A stretch of 18,652 nucleotides of DNA from Bacillota bacterium (GCA_029779375.1 JAKPAR010000194.1:1-18652); one strand, 5' to 3'. Numbered from the stretch's first letter, positions 7,636-15,627 are shown. Notes: generated by a model not told the origin, from the sequence alone. Program-made: numbers and translations.

Positions 7636-8568
7636 ATGGAATGGAAAGTAGTTGTAGCTAATACTGGAGAAGACTCTATTGGAATAATAGATTTGCAAAA
7701 AAAATATGCATGTGAAATAATTTCCATTATTTCATTTTTAAAAAAAGAAAATGATTTAAATATTTATTTAGATAACTATCAACTTGGACCTTATGATTTA
7801 TGCTTGAGTAGCTATAAGGACAAAATTTATTTGGCAAATGCATATGACAATTCTATTTTTAAAATTGATATTTATAACAAAAAAATTGATGATATACTAG
7901 CAGTAGGTAGATTTCCTTCTTGTGTAAGAGTATATGATGAACTTATTTTTGTTTCTAATTCAGATTCAAATTCAGTTTCTATAATAGATGAAAAAAGCTT
8001 TAAGCTCATTGAAAATATTCAAGTTGGAGAAAATCCAGAGGATATAGAAATAGATAGAATATCAAAAAAAATATATATTGCTAATAACAATGGTCATAGT
8101 ATAAGTGTTATAGATTTAAAAAAAGATAATATAGAAAAAATTAAATTAGATAAAAACCCTATAAGAATATGTTTGGAAGATGAAAGCATATATATGCTTT
8201 CACGTTTCAACAACGGTACTTTAAACAATAGCAATTTTTCTGTTTTGAATATAAAAGATTTTAATATAGTAAAAAGTATAGACATAAAAGGTATATTCAA
8301 CAATATGATAAAAATCAACAATAAAGACATAGTTTATATAACTAGTCTTGAAAATGGATATTTGAATAAGATAGATATTAAAAATGGCAAAATTGTCAGC
8401 AACAAATATATAGGAGGAATGCCAAATAAAATGTTATGGATTGCTCCAAATATATTATTTATAACTAATATATCTCAAAAAAACATAACTATTTTTGATA
8501 CTATTGAAGGCAAAATAATCAAAAATTTAGAGGTGGGTTCAGAACCAAATGGTTTAATTATATTCTAA
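7636..8568 (+). CDS. YncE/YVTN-type beta-propeller repeat protein
   Basis: The 310-residue product is built of repeated blade units of roughly 40 residues. Each has an Ala-Asn or Ser-Asn turn, a polar NS motif and an I-D-strand, for example LANAYDNSIFKIDI, VSNSDSNSVSIID and IANNNGHSISVIDL, then VGENPEDIEID-type linkers. This is the YVTN/YncE beta-propeller pattern, usually a binding scaffold with no conserved enzyme activity. No signal peptide or membrane segment is visible, so the protein is probably cytoplasmic or incorporated into a cell structure. The start follows GGAGGTGAT by 9 nt, inside a hairpin arm. It is convergent with the DUF4364 gene, with 8 nt between the stops. Ligand and role cannot be told from sequence. 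Confidence 0.85.
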   Translation: MEWKVVVANTGEDSIGIIDLQKKYACEIISIISFLKKENDLNIYLDNYQLGPYDLCLSSYKDKIYLANAYDNSIFKIDIYNKKIDDILAVGRFPSCVRVYDELIFVSNSDSNSVSIIDEKSFKLIENIQVGENPEDIEIDRISKKIYIANNNGHSISVIDLKKDNIEKIKLDKNPIRICLEDESIYMLSRFNNGTLNNSNFSVLNIKDFNIVKSIDIKGIFNNMIKINNKDIVYITSLENGYLNKIDIKNGKIVSNKYIGGMPNKMLWIAPNILFITNISQKNITIFDTIEGKIIKNLEVGSEPNGLIIF

Positions 8569-8580
8569 AATAAATTTTAG
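8565..8580. terminator. weak AT-rich palindrome between convergent stops
   Basis: CTAAAAT (8565-8571) and ATTTTAG (8574-8580) form a perfect 7-bp palindrome across the 8-nt gap. It overlaps the last codons of the propeller gene and of the DUF4364 gene. With one G-C pair it is a poor intrinsic terminator, but it is the only candidate at this junction. Confidence 0.25.
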
Positions 8581-9104
8581 TTAATTAATGTATTAAGTAT
8601 TTGTTGATATATTTTGGAAGGGTCGGTCTTCCAATTATCACATATGGTTTTTGCTTGCTCACTAGATACTACATTTAAATAAAGGCTAAACAATGTAGTA
8701 TCATTTTCTACTAGTTTTAAATTTACGATATATTCATTTTCATTTTTTTTAAAACAATCTCCAATTACTTGTGTTTCTCTTTTTATTTCTTCTTCTTTTA
8801 TCTTAAAATTTTTATCTATATCTTTTTTTATTTCTTCTGGTATTCTATCTATAAAATAGTCAAGTGTAATTTTGCCTTTTTCCAAAAGAGTATATATTTC
8901 TTTATTACCATTTCTTGAATTTTCTATGAATTGAGAAGCTACTAACTCACTTAAAAATTGCTGAATTAGGAAATAATTCATATAATTATTTTCTAGAACA
9001 AATTCAGTTATTTGTGCATTTGTAAGTGGAGTTTCTGATTTATCTATAATATAGAGCAAAAGAAGTTTACTTTGAGCAAGTTCTTCAGTATTTTCTATAA
9101 ACAT
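8577..9104 (-). CDS. DUF4364 family protein (winged-helix-like)
   Basis: The 175-residue product matches the pattern I associate with DUF4364 proteins of Clostridia. The N-terminal ~75 residues look like a winged helix (KLLLLYIIDKSETPLTNAQI, then FLSELVASQFI and YTLLEKGKITLDYF). A charged linker (IPEEIKKDIDKNFKIKEEEIKRE) and a beta-rich C-terminal half ending near DNWKTDPSKIYQQIL follow. The family is usually described as putative transcriptional regulators, with unknown target. The ATG at 9104 is preceded by GAAGGTG. The gene is downstream of the SASP gene but separated from it by a terminator, so it probably has its own promoter. Confidence 0.8.
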   Translation of the reverse strand: MFIENTEELAQSKLLLLYIIDKSETPLTNAQITEFVLENNYMNYFLIQQFLSELVASQFIENSRNGNKEIYTLLEKGKITLDYFIDRIPEEIKKDIDKNFKIKEEEIKRETQVIGDCFKKNENEYIVNLKLVENDTTLFSLYLNVVSSEQAKTICDNWKTDPSKIYQQILNTLIN

Positions 9105-9156
9105 TCTAACACCTTCTTTACAAAAAAATTGTAATATATTTTAAATTATATCATAT

Positions 9157-9189
9157 AAAAACGAGAAGTGAAATTTCCTTCTCGTTTTT
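9157..9189 (-). terminator. terminator after the alpha/beta SASP gene
   Basis: A perfect 12-bp stem (arms 9157-9168 and 9178-9189; core CGAGAAG) closes a 9-nt loop. It ends in a run of T in the direction of the minus-strand transcript, nine bases after the SASP stop. It is a textbook intrinsic terminator and separates the spore gene from DUF4364. Confidence 0.85.
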
Positions 9190-9197
9190 AAAATTAA

Positions 9198-9401
9198 TTA
9201 TTTACTTGTTAATTGTCTTTGGGCATCTTCTACAAGCTTTTTAACCATATAGCCTCCAACATACCCATTTTCCCTTGAAGTCAAATTTCCTTTATCTATA
9301 TTGTTATAATCAGGTATTCCTAGTTCATTTGCGATTTCAAGTTTTAATTGATTTAATGCTTCTCTTGCTTCTGGAACAACAATTCTATTGTTTCTAGCCA
9401 T
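9198..9401 (-). CDS. alpha/beta-type small acid-soluble spore protein
   Basis: Alpha/beta SASPs coat forespore DNA, protect it from UV and heat damage, and are degraded at germination by the GPR protease. The 67-residue protein has both conserved family blocks. LKLEIANELGI (19-29) holds the GPR-type cleavage site between Glu22 and Ile23. GNLTSRENGYVGGYMVKKLVE (38-58) is the DNA-binding signature. GGGAGG precedes the ATG. CATTTTA (minus strand, 9426-9420) matches the sigma-G -10 form CATnHTA. It lies as close to the start codon as the similar element of the SspF-like gene, but the -35 match is poor. The gene is monocistronic, with its own terminator, and is divergent from the PdaB-like gene. 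Confidence 0.95.
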   Translation of the reverse strand: MARNNRIVVPEAREALNQLKLEIANELGIPDYNNIDKGNLTSRENGYVGGYMVKKLVEDAQRQLTSK

Positions 9402-9602
9402 TTTTTATTCCTCCCTTTTTAAAATGTTTTAGGAGACCTATTAATAATTTAACCTATTTAAAAAAATATATCCTTTCAGTATATGGAACTGTATTTATTT
9501 AATGGTTAGCATTTAATACTATTCTACTATTTTAATTCATATTATATATAATAACAAATAAATTAATAAATAAATAATATATTTTAGCAGGAGGTAAAAA
9601 AC

Positions 9603-10376
9603 ATGAATGAAAGCAAGAATATCACTTTAAGGATTTTACTTGTAATTTTGATATTATTTATATCTATTATTTATACTAGTTATAGCAATAATATTAGTAT
9701 AGTAGAAGTTTTTTATGAAAAAAGGGAATTGCCAATATATTCAGTAGAAACAGATGAAAAGAAAATTTCTATAAGTTTTGATGCTGCTTGGGGTGATGAA
9801 TATACAAGACAAATACTAGATATACTAGATAAATATCAAGTAAAAACAACTTTTTTTCTGGTTGGTTTTTGGATAGACAAATACCCTGAATTAGTAAAAG
9901 AAATATCTGAAAGAGGTCATGATGTGGGAAATCACTCTACAAATCATCCGTATATGAGTAAATTGTCAGAAGAACAAATACTCAAAGAGCTAAATACAAC
10001 GGGAAACAAAATAAAAGATATAACTGGGAAAACTTCTATACTTTTTCGCCCACCTTATGGAGACTACAACGACAGACTCATAAGAACATGTATGGAAAAT
10101 GGATATTATGTCATTCAATGGGATGTGGATTCACTGGATTGGAAAGAACTAGGCGTCCAACCAGTAGTTGATAGAGTAACAAGAAATGTGAATAATGGTT
10201 CCATAGTTTTATTTCACAACAATGCAAAATATGTAACAGAATATTTACCTCTAGTATTAGAAAAGCTTCAAAGTGAAGGATATGAAATAGTTCCTATTTC
10301 AGAACTTATATATAAAGAAGATTTTTATATGGACAATACAGGACGACAATTTCCTAAAAATAGGGGAAACAACTAA
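9603..10376 (+). CDS. pdaB: PdaB-like polysaccharide deacetylase
   Basis: This is a NodB-fold metal-dependent deacetylase of cell-wall or cortex glycan. One N-terminal membrane segment (residues ~9-27) anchors the catalytic domain outside the membrane. Motifs in order: SFDAAWGDE with Asp60 (the PdaB variant of TFDDG), HSTNH with metal ligands His111 and His115, RPPYG at 149-153, DVDSLDW at 174-180, and LFHN with His205. All expected catalytic residues are present. Length (257) fits the PdaB group of sporulation deacetylases. AGGAGG precedes the ATG. TCATATT (9537-9543) resembles a sigma-E -35 element, with a poor -10 (AATAAATT) 13 nt later, so sporulation control is only suggested. A Mur-like gene follows after 39 nt, probably in the same operon. 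The gene symbol is by similarity of motifs, not orthology testing. Confidence 0.9.
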   Translation: MNESKNITLRILLVILILFISIIYTSYSNNISIVEVFYEKRELPIYSVETDEKKISISFDAAWGDEYTRQILDILDKYQVKTTFFLVGFWIDKYPELVKEISERGHDVGNHSTNHPYMSKLSEEQILKELNTTGNKIKDITGKTSILFRPPYGDYNDRLIRTCMENGYYVIQWDVDSLDWKELGVQPVVDRVTRNVNNGSIVLFHNNAKYVTEYLPLVLEKLQSEGYEIVPISELIYKEDFYMDNTGRQFPKNRGNN

Positions 10377-10415
10377 AATAAACAGAATACATATGAGCAA
10401 AAAGGAGAATAGTTT

Positions 10416-11483
10416 ATGCAAGATGAAAAGATGAGTTTTATTGGTATAGTAGGAAACTCAAGAACAAATATGGCTTTTTATATGATAAAATCAATTTTTA
10501 TAAAAGCAGGTTTTTCACCTATATATTCTAATGACAATGATAGCATCATAATATTAAAATCTGAGAAAGATAGACAAATTGGATTAATAAATATAATGCC
10601 TAAAGATTTAAAAAGCATTTTAAATTTGAAACTTAATTTTAATATTGTAGTATATACAAATATTGTACAAGAAGAAAAAACAGATGATGTAATTTTGAAA
10701 TTTTTCAGTTCTTTAAAAAATGTGATTATTTTAAATATGGATGAATCTAATTGCATGAATTTACTTAAAGGAAATGACAAGGCACTAGTTATGACTTATG
10801 GACTAAATAATAAAGCAACTATAACGGCTTCTAGTTTAGATATAGGAAATTCAATTGCATTTAATTATTGTCTACAAAGAGAATTGTTAACGGTTTTCGA
10901 CAATAAAATAGAACCTTTAGAATTTCCTGTAAATCTAAATCTTATTGGGAAAGAAAATATTTACAATTCATTAGCAGCTATATCTGTGGCATTGTGCTTT
11001 GGCTTAGATATAAATACAATCAGAGAAACGTTAGCAGAAATGAGAGGACTAGAAAGAAATATGGAGAAAATATATGACAATAAATTCATGATTATTGACA
11101 ATAAATGTATAAATCCTATAGATTATAATCTGACTTTTGAAACTGTTCAACATTTGAAATATAAAAGTATCATACTTTTAAATGGAATGGGGATTGATTT
11201 TGGAGATGATAATTTTAAAAAAATTATAGATATTATTTTAAATTGGTCTTCTATATTGGGTATTAAAAATGTATTATTCTATTTTGACAAGAAATATAAA
11301 TCAATTGAGGAAAGTATAGAGAAAATATTTTTAAATACTGATTTTTCTTATAATGTGTTTTTTTCTTTAAGTGATTCTATAAGATATTGTTTAAAAATTT
11401 TAAATGATGATGATTTGTTGTTGATTATGGGGGATGATATATTGAATGGTTCTAAAGATATTTTGTTAAAAGAGCTAAGTTAG
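10416..11483 (+). CDS. Mur-ligase-like protein lacking ATP-binding motif
   Basis: The 355-residue product keeps the outline of a MurE/Mur ligase but not its active site. Residues 9-24 (IGIVGNSRTNMAFYMI) align without gaps to the usual IGITGTNGKTTTSYMI, and the Gly-Lys-Thr of the P-loop is replaced. The linker block LNLIGKENIYNSLAAISVA (174-192) is well conserved. GLERNMEKI (211-219) stands where GRME is expected, IIDNKCINPID (226-236) replaces the DYAHNP motif, and MGDDIL (338-343) replaces the GKGHE-like end. It is shorter than active MurE (about 480-500), mostly from a reduced central domain. It is therefore probably not an ATP-dependent ligase, but a binding or scaffold protein. The frame is intact, with AAAGGAG 8 nt before the ATG. 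It follows the PdaB-like gene by 39 nt, suggesting a shared cell-wall role. Confidence 0.8.
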   Translation: MQDEKMSFIGIVGNSRTNMAFYMIKSIFIKAGFSPIYSNDNDSIIILKSEKDRQIGLINIMPKDLKSILNLKLNFNIVVYTNIVQEEKTDDVILKFFSSLKNVIILNMDESNCMNLLKGNDKALVMTYGLNNKATITASSLDIGNSIAFNYCLQRELLTVFDNKIEPLEFPVNLNLIGKENIYNSLAAISVALCFGLDINTIRETLAEMRGLERNMEKIYDNKFMIIDNKCINPIDYNLTFETVQHLKYKSIILLNGMGIDFGDDNFKKIIDIILNWSSILGIKNVLFYFDKKYKSIEESIEKIFLNTDFSYNVFFSLSDSIRYCLKILNDDDLLLIMGDDILNGSKDILLKELS

Positions 11484-11637
11484 TATTGAAAAAAGGATTT
11501 TTTTAGGATTTGTCAAATATTAATTTAAGTATACTTTTGTTATAAATTTTTAGAGTATAAATCATATTATGAGGTCTTTTGGAATAAGTATAGATATGAA
11601 GCACAAAAACATAAGAATAAGGGGGAGTGACAACAAA

Positions 11638-12312
11638 ATGGTTGACAAAATTATAGATACAAATATGGTTACAATTGTTGGCAAAATAATTTCTGAAAAA
11701 GAATTTAGTCATGAAATGTATGGGGAAGGGTTTTATTCGTTTAATTTAGAAGTTCCAAGATTAAGTGAATCAGTTGATGTTTTACCTGTTACTATTTCTG
11801 AACGGCTTATTGTGAATATGGACATCAGAATGGGGAAATATGTTCTAGTGGAAGGGCAATTAAGGTCCTATAATCGTTATATAGACAATTCCAACAAGCT
11901 TGTCTTAACTGTATTTGCTAGAGACATTTATATGCCAGAAGATGATGAAGAATTGAAGGAATTGCTGAAAAAACCAAATGAAATTTATGTTGATGGCTAT
12001 ATATGTAAATCTCCAATATATAGGACTACACCTTTCGGAAGAGAAATTACCGATTTACTTGTAGCTGTTAATAGACCCTATAATAAGTCTGATTATATTC
12101 CATGTATAGCTTGGGGAAGAAATGCAAGATTTTGTCAAAGATTATTAGTTGGAGATCATGTGAGGCTTTGGGGAAGAATTCAGAGTAGGGAATATCAGAA
12201 AAAACTTAACAACGGAGAAATGATTTCAAGAGTTGCTTATGAAGTATCCATATCTAAATTGGAATACATAAAAAATGACAACAATAGAGATGGAAAGGAA
12301 TACGAAGGATAG
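11638..12312 (+). CDS. single-stranded-DNA-binding-protein-like, two OB folds
   Basis: The C-terminal half (residues ~114-212) is a classic SSB OB fold: TPFGREITDLLVAVNRPYNK, then DYIPCIAWGRNA, then GDHVRLWGRIQSREYQKK. The N-terminal ~100 residues look like a second, more diverged OB fold (VTIVGKII, FYSFNLEVPRL, GKYVLVEGQLRSY). SSB normally has one fold plus a flexible acidic tail of about 160-180 residues total. This 224-residue protein lacks the DDDIPF-type tail, so it is more likely an SSB paralogue found in Clostridia than the replicative SSB. The start at 11638 has GGGGGAGTG 7-8 nt upstream. The in-frame ATG at 11569 has no binding site. A strong terminator follows. Confidence 0.85.
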   Translation: MVDKIIDTNMVTIVGKIISEKEFSHEMYGEGFYSFNLEVPRLSESVDVLPVTISERLIVNMDIRMGKYVLVEGQLRSYNRYIDNSNKLVLTVFARDIYMPEDDEELKELLKKPNEIYVDGYICKSPIYRTTPFGREITDLLVAVNRPYNKSDYIPCIAWGRNARFCQRLLVGDHVRLWGRIQSREYQKKLNNGEMISRVAYEVSISKLEYIKNDNNRDGKEYEG

Positions 12313-12349
12313 AATTCTTTCATTGGAAGCCTTTGAATTTAAAAAATTC

Positions 12350-12393
12350 AAGGTCAACTAATTCATCATCCATTTGACGAATTAGTTGACCTT
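12350..12393 (+). terminator. intrinsic terminator after the SSB-like gene
   Basis: A perfect 15-bp stem (AAGGTCAACTAATTC at 12350-12364 with its complement at 12379-12393) encloses a 14-nt loop, 37 nt after the stop. The downstream T-run is short (TTATATTAT), so termination may be partial. A smaller inverted repeat (12333-12340 with 12344-12351) overlaps its 5' foot. Confidence 0.7.
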
Positions 12394-12507
12394 ATATTAT
12401 CAATTGAGTTATAATTTATCTAATACATATTTAAGGCGTTTTATGATGAGCTATTTAATTTATTTTTTTCTGCTTTATACTTGTATATGAGAATAAGAGG
12501 TGTTTTA

Positions 12508-12639
12508 ATGTATTTGAAGATAGTATTGGGTGTGGTTTTTTTTGTTATTTTAATAAGTATACAGTATTCTCTAAACAGGATATTGTATGAATTAAGAGAG
12601 ATAAAGAAAAACCTTTATAAAAGAAAAGATTATGACTAA
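12508..12639 (+). CDS. small single-pass membrane protein, 43 residues
   Basis: The frame starts MYLKIVLGVVFFVILISIQ and ends KRKDYD. A hydrophobic segment at residues ~3-18 is followed by an amphipathic, charged helix (NRILYELREIKKNLYKRK) that would lie in the cytoplasm. AGAGGTG lies 5-6 nt before the ATG. It ends 27 nt before hpt in the same direction, so it is probably in the hpt transcript. This architecture is common in small clostridial membrane proteins. No function can be assigned. The ribosome binding site, clear membrane helix and operon position argue against chance. Confidence 0.65.
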   Translation: MYLKIVLGVVFFVILISIQYSLNRILYELREIKKNLYKRKDYD

Positions 12640-12666
12640 GAATACAGAAGGGAGGTAAATAAGTAC

Positions 12667-13188
12667 ATGAATAAACAAAGGAGAATATTATTTAGTTCTG
12701 AAGAAATACGAAAAAGAAATGAAGAATTGGGTTTGGAAATTTCAAATGATTATAAAAATGGAAATTTAGTAGTAATATCTTTGTTGAGAGGTAGTTTTAT
12801 TTTTGCTTCTGATTTAGTGAGAAATATAAATATACCTTTAGAGATAGATTTTATGACTACATCAAGTTATGGAAATAGAGAAGAATCTACGGGCAAAGTA
12901 AAAATACTGACAGATATACAAAGTGATATTGAAGGTAAAGATGTACTGATAGTTGATGATATAATTGATTCAGGATTTACTATGAAATATGTTATTGATC
13001 ATATTCAAAAGAAAAGCCCAAGGTCAATAAAGACGTGTGTGTTGTTGGACAAACCTAGCAGAAGAAGGGTAGAAGTATATCCTGATTATGCTGGATTTTC
13101 AATACCAGATGTGTTTATAGTTGGATATGGTCTCAATTATGGAGAATACTATAGAAACATTCCGTATATATTTACTTTTGATGAATAA
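12667..13188 (+). CDS. hpt: hypoxanthine phosphoribosyltransferase
   Basis: This type I phosphoribosyltransferase salvages hypoxanthine (and often guanine) to IMP/GMP using PRPP, in the cytoplasm. The PRPP-binding motif VLIVDDIIDSGFTM lies at residues 93-106. The flexible-loop segment TTSSYGN is at 64-70, and the purine-contacting end PDVFIVGYGLNYGEYYRNIP is near the C terminus, all standard for Hpt. The 173-residue length is typical. GGGAGGT lies 9-10 nt before the ATG. Here hpt is away from its frequent partners tilS and ftsH and is preceded by a 43-residue membrane peptide gene. It is convergent with dapH, and its stop lies within a 34-nt palindrome. Confidence 0.95.
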   Translation: MNKQRRILFSSEEIRKRNEELGLEISNDYKNGNLVVISLLRGSFIFASDLVRNINIPLEIDFMTTSSYGNREESTGKVKILTDIQSDIEGKDVLIVDDIIDSGFTMKYVIDHIQKKSPRSIKTCVLLDKPSRRRVEVYPDYAGFSIPDVFIVGYGLNYGEYYRNIPYIFTFDE

Positions 13189-13216
13189 AGTTGAGAGTAT
13201 ACTCTCAACTTTATTC
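13183..13216. terminator. bidirectional terminator between hpt and dapH
   Basis: A perfect 34-nt palindrome (17-base half-sites 13183-13199 and 13200-13216; core GTTGAGAGTA) contains the last codon and stop of hpt, and on the other strand the stop of dapH. AT-rich arms give a T-rich tail on both strands. Since the centre has no spacer, the real RNA hairpin opens a few bases for its loop. It serves both convergent genes. Confidence 0.8.
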
Positions 13217-13930
13217 TCTAATATCTTTTAGGATAGCAGTTTTATCAGAAGTCTTAGCGTCTTTTTCTTTAATGAATTTTGCTGGAATACCTGCAACTAC
13301 ACTATTTGGAGGAACATCCTTTGTGACTACAGATCCAGCTGCTATTACAGAACCTTTTCCTATTTTTACACCTTCTAGGATGACTGCATTAGCTCCAATA
13401 AGCACTTCATCTTCTATGATTACTGGTGTTTTGCTAGGTGGTTCTAAAACTCCAGCTATAACAGCACCAGCACCGACATGAACGCTTTTCCCTATTTTAG
13501 CTCTAGAACCAATTATGGAGTTCATATCTATCATAGTATAATCACCAATTTCAACGCCTACATTTATGACTGCTCCCATCATTATGACTGCTTTATAGCC
13601 TATTTTGGCAGTTTCTCTTATGATAGCACCAGGTTCAATTCTAGCTTCAATATCTTTCAAATCAAGTAGTGGAAAGGCAGAATTTCTTCTATCATTTTCT
13701 ATTTCGTAGTCGATTATATCACTTTTATGATTTTCTAAAATAACTTTGAAATCTTCCCATTCTCCAAACAATATTTTAAAATTTTCATCTCCAAATTGTT
13801 TAAATTTCGAGAAGTCTATATTTGAAAGATTTCCTTTCAAATATACTTTTACAGGAGTGGTTTTTTTCGTCTCTTTCATGTACTTTGCCAATGCATAGGG
13901 ATCATCTAAATAGTTTTTTTCATTGTTCAT
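13211..13930 (-). CDS. dapH: tetrahydrodipicolinate N-acetyltransferase
   Basis: DapH transfers acetyl from acetyl-CoA to tetrahydrodipicolinate, committing the pathway to the acetylase branch of diaminopimelate synthesis. Residues ~97-215 form a left-handed beta helix of hexapeptide repeats (for example [20 protein letters not shown] and [12 protein letters not shown]), with the [14 protein letters not shown] end typical of acetyltransferases. The N-terminal ~90 residues are the helical DapH-specific domain. Length 239 is normal. GGAGGTG lies upstream of the ATG with a rather long spacer of about 11-13 nt. It is the last gene of the asd-dapA-dapB-dapH operon, 25 nt after dapB, and ends in the shared palindrome. 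Confidence 0.95.
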   Translation of the reverse strand: MNNEKNYLDDPYALAKYMKETKKTTPVKVYLKGNLSNIDFSKFKQFGDENFKILFGEWEDFKVILENHKSDIIDYEIENDRRNSAFPLLDLKDIEARIEPGAIIRETAKIGYKAVIMMGAVINVGVEIGDYTMIDMNSIIGSRAKIGKSVHVGAGAVIAGVLEPPSKTPVIIEDEVLIGANAVILEGVKIGKGSVIAAGSVVTKDVPPNSVVAGIPAKFIKEKDAKTSDKTAILKDIRE

Positions 13931-13955
13931 TTGTATATTAGCACCTCCAAGGCTG

Positions 13956-14720
13956 TTAACTTTTTTTCATAAGTTTTTCCATATTATAAAATCCATTTTC
14001 TTTATTATATACAAATTTTGCTGCTTTAATAGCGCCTTGAGCAAATATTTTTTTAGAAGAGGCACTATGTTTTATTTCGATTACTTCATCACATCCAGCA
14101 AATATAACTGTATGTTCTCCTACGATGGTTCCACCTCTTATAGAATGAATTCCTATTTCATTTTTATCTCGAGCTTCTTTTTTAAAATGTCTATCAAATA
14201 CGTAGTCTTTTTTATCTTCCAATGTGCTATTTATAGCTTCAGCTAACAGGTAAGCAGTGCCGCTGGGAGCATCTATTTTTTTGTTATGGTGTTTTTCTAC
14301 AATTTCTATATCGAAGGTATCTTCAAGAACTGGTGTAATATCTTTAAGTATAGATGCCAATACATTTATACCTAATGACATATTTGCAGAATAAAAAACA
14401 GGTATTTTTTCTGATGCCGTTTTTATTTTATCCATATCATCATTAGTTAAACCAGTTGTGCCTATAACTAAGGCAATGTTTTTTTCTATTGCATATTTAA
14501 GTAAATCAGAAAGTGAACTAGGATGAGAAAAATCAATTATTACGTCTATTGCATCATTACAATCGAAAATATGGTTATATACTTTAAAGTTACTTTGAGT
14601 ATTTAGGGCGTTTACATCGACTCCTGCTATTAAACTCATATCATTATCTTCCTTTACTTCATTAGCTAGTACTTGCCCCATTTTCCCATAGTAACCATTT
14701 ATGAGGACATTAATCATCAT
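13956..14720 (-). CDS. dapB: 4-hydroxy-tetrahydrodipicolinate reductase
   Basis: DapB reduces the product of DapA to tetrahydrodipicolinate with NAD(P)H, in lysine, peptidoglycan and spore dipicolinate supply. The nucleotide-binding loop GYYGKMG is at residues 9-15, IGTTG at 86-90, SANMSLGIN at 111-119 and the catalytic [15 protein letters not shown] at 142-156. The 254-residue length is slightly short but complete. Two start codons are adjacent (14720 and 14717). AGGGGG inside the end of dapA is 4 nt from the first and 7 nt from the second, so the second may be the real start. dapA's stop and dapB's start are one base apart, which indicates translational coupling. Confidence 0.96.
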   Translation of the reverse strand: MMINVLINGYYGKMGQVLANEVKEDNDMSLIAGVDVNALNTQSNFKVYNHIFDCNDAIDVIIDFSHPSSLSDLLKYAIEKNIALVIGTTGLTNDDMDKIKTASEKIPVFYSANMSLGINVLASILKDITPVLEDTFDIEIVEKHHNKKIDAPSGTAYLLAEAINSTLEDKKDYVFDRHFKKEARDKNEIGIHSIRGGTIVGEHTVIFAGCDEVIEIKHSASSKKIFAQGAIKAAKFVYNKENGFYNMEKLMKKS

Positions 14721-14721
14721 T

Positions 14722-15609
14722 TTACCCCCTTATATCTAGTCCATAGAATTTCATTTCATCTATTAAGATATTGCGATTTTTATCTTCCATATTTGTGAGA
14801 GGAAGTCTTAAATCTCCAACATCCATACCTAATAAATTCATGGCTTCTTTTACTGGTATAGGATTGGTTTCAATGAAAAGGGCGTCTATAAGTGGTTTCA
14901 TTTTTAGTTGCAATTTTCTACTTTTTTCTAGTTCACCATTTAGATAAGCAAAAACCATATCATGAGTATCTTTTGGCAATATATTTGCAACCACTGATAT
15001 GACTCCGACTCCACCTAAAGAAAGAAGTGGTATTACCATATCATCATTTCCAGAATAAATATAGAAGTCATCACCACATAATCTTGCAATTTCGGCAACT
15101 TGAGCTATATTTCCGCTAGCTTCTTTCACTCCATGAATATTTGGATGTTTTGATAGTTTTTCCAAAGTTTTAGGTAATATATTTAGTCCTGTTCTACTAG
15201 GTACATTATAAATAATAATAGGAATATTTACACTATCAGCTATAGCTGTATAATGCTCTATCAATCCCTTTTGAGTAGTTTTGTTATAGTATGGAGTAAC
15301 TGCCAATAATCCATCTGCTCCAACACTTTCTGCATATTTTGAAAGTTCTATAGAATGTTTTGTATTGTTACTTCCGGTTCCAGCTATAACGGGAATTCTT
15401 TTATTTACTGTATCTACTGTAAACTTAATTGTTTCTTTTTTTTCTTCATCAGACATAGTGGCAGATTCTCCAGTAGTTCCACATATGATTATAGCATCTG
15501 TTCCTTCAGATATATGCCATTCTAGCAATTCTTTCAATTTTTCGTAGTCAACCTTATCGTCTTTAAAAGGTGTAACTATTGCAACACCTGATCCTTTAAA
15601 AAGTTCCAT
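14722..15609 (-). CDS. dapA: 4-hydroxy-tetrahydrodipicolinate synthase
   Basis: DapA condenses pyruvate with aspartate semialdehyde. It is a TIM barrel that forms a Schiff base with pyruvate on Lys162 (GVKEASGN). Other active-site parts are visible: CGTTGES at 43-49 with the paired threonines, TPYYNK at 105-110, and YNVPSRTG at 134-141 containing Tyr134 and Arg139. The 295-residue length is standard. GGGAGGT is 7 nt before the ATG. The gene starts 18 nt after asd and almost touches dapB, so it is the core of the operon. In spore formers the same step feeds dipicolinic acid. Confidence 0.97.
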   Translation of the reverse strand: MELFKGSGVAIVTPFKDDKVDYEKLKELLEWHISEGTDAIIICGTTGESATMSDEEKKETIKFTVDTVNKRIPVIAGTGSNNTKHSIELSKYAESVGADGLLAVTPYYNKTTQKGLIEHYTAIADSVNIPIIIYNVPSRTGLNILPKTLEKLSKHPNIHGVKEASGNIAQVAEIARLCGDDFYIYSGNDDMVIPLLSLGGVGVISVVANILPKDTHDMVFAYLNGELEKSRKLQLKMKPLIDALFIETNPIPVKEAMNLLGMDVGDLRLPLTNMEDKNRNILIDEMKFYGLDIRG

Positions 15610-15627
15610 TCAAATACCTCCCATATA

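Noticed and set aside
7314..7727. 137-codon minus-strand open frame
   Set aside because: It is antisense to the 73-codon gene and the start of the propeller gene, has no ribosome binding site before its ATG, and its composition looks like a shadow of the plus-strand genes.
11569..11637. Upstream ATG for the SSB-like gene
   Set aside because: No binding site before it, while GGGGGAGTG is well placed for the ATG at 11638 and the extra residues do not look like part of an OB fold.
13191..13481. 96-codon plus-strand frame opposite dapH
   Set aside because: It is a mirror of the repetitive hexapeptide code of dapH with no ribosome binding site.
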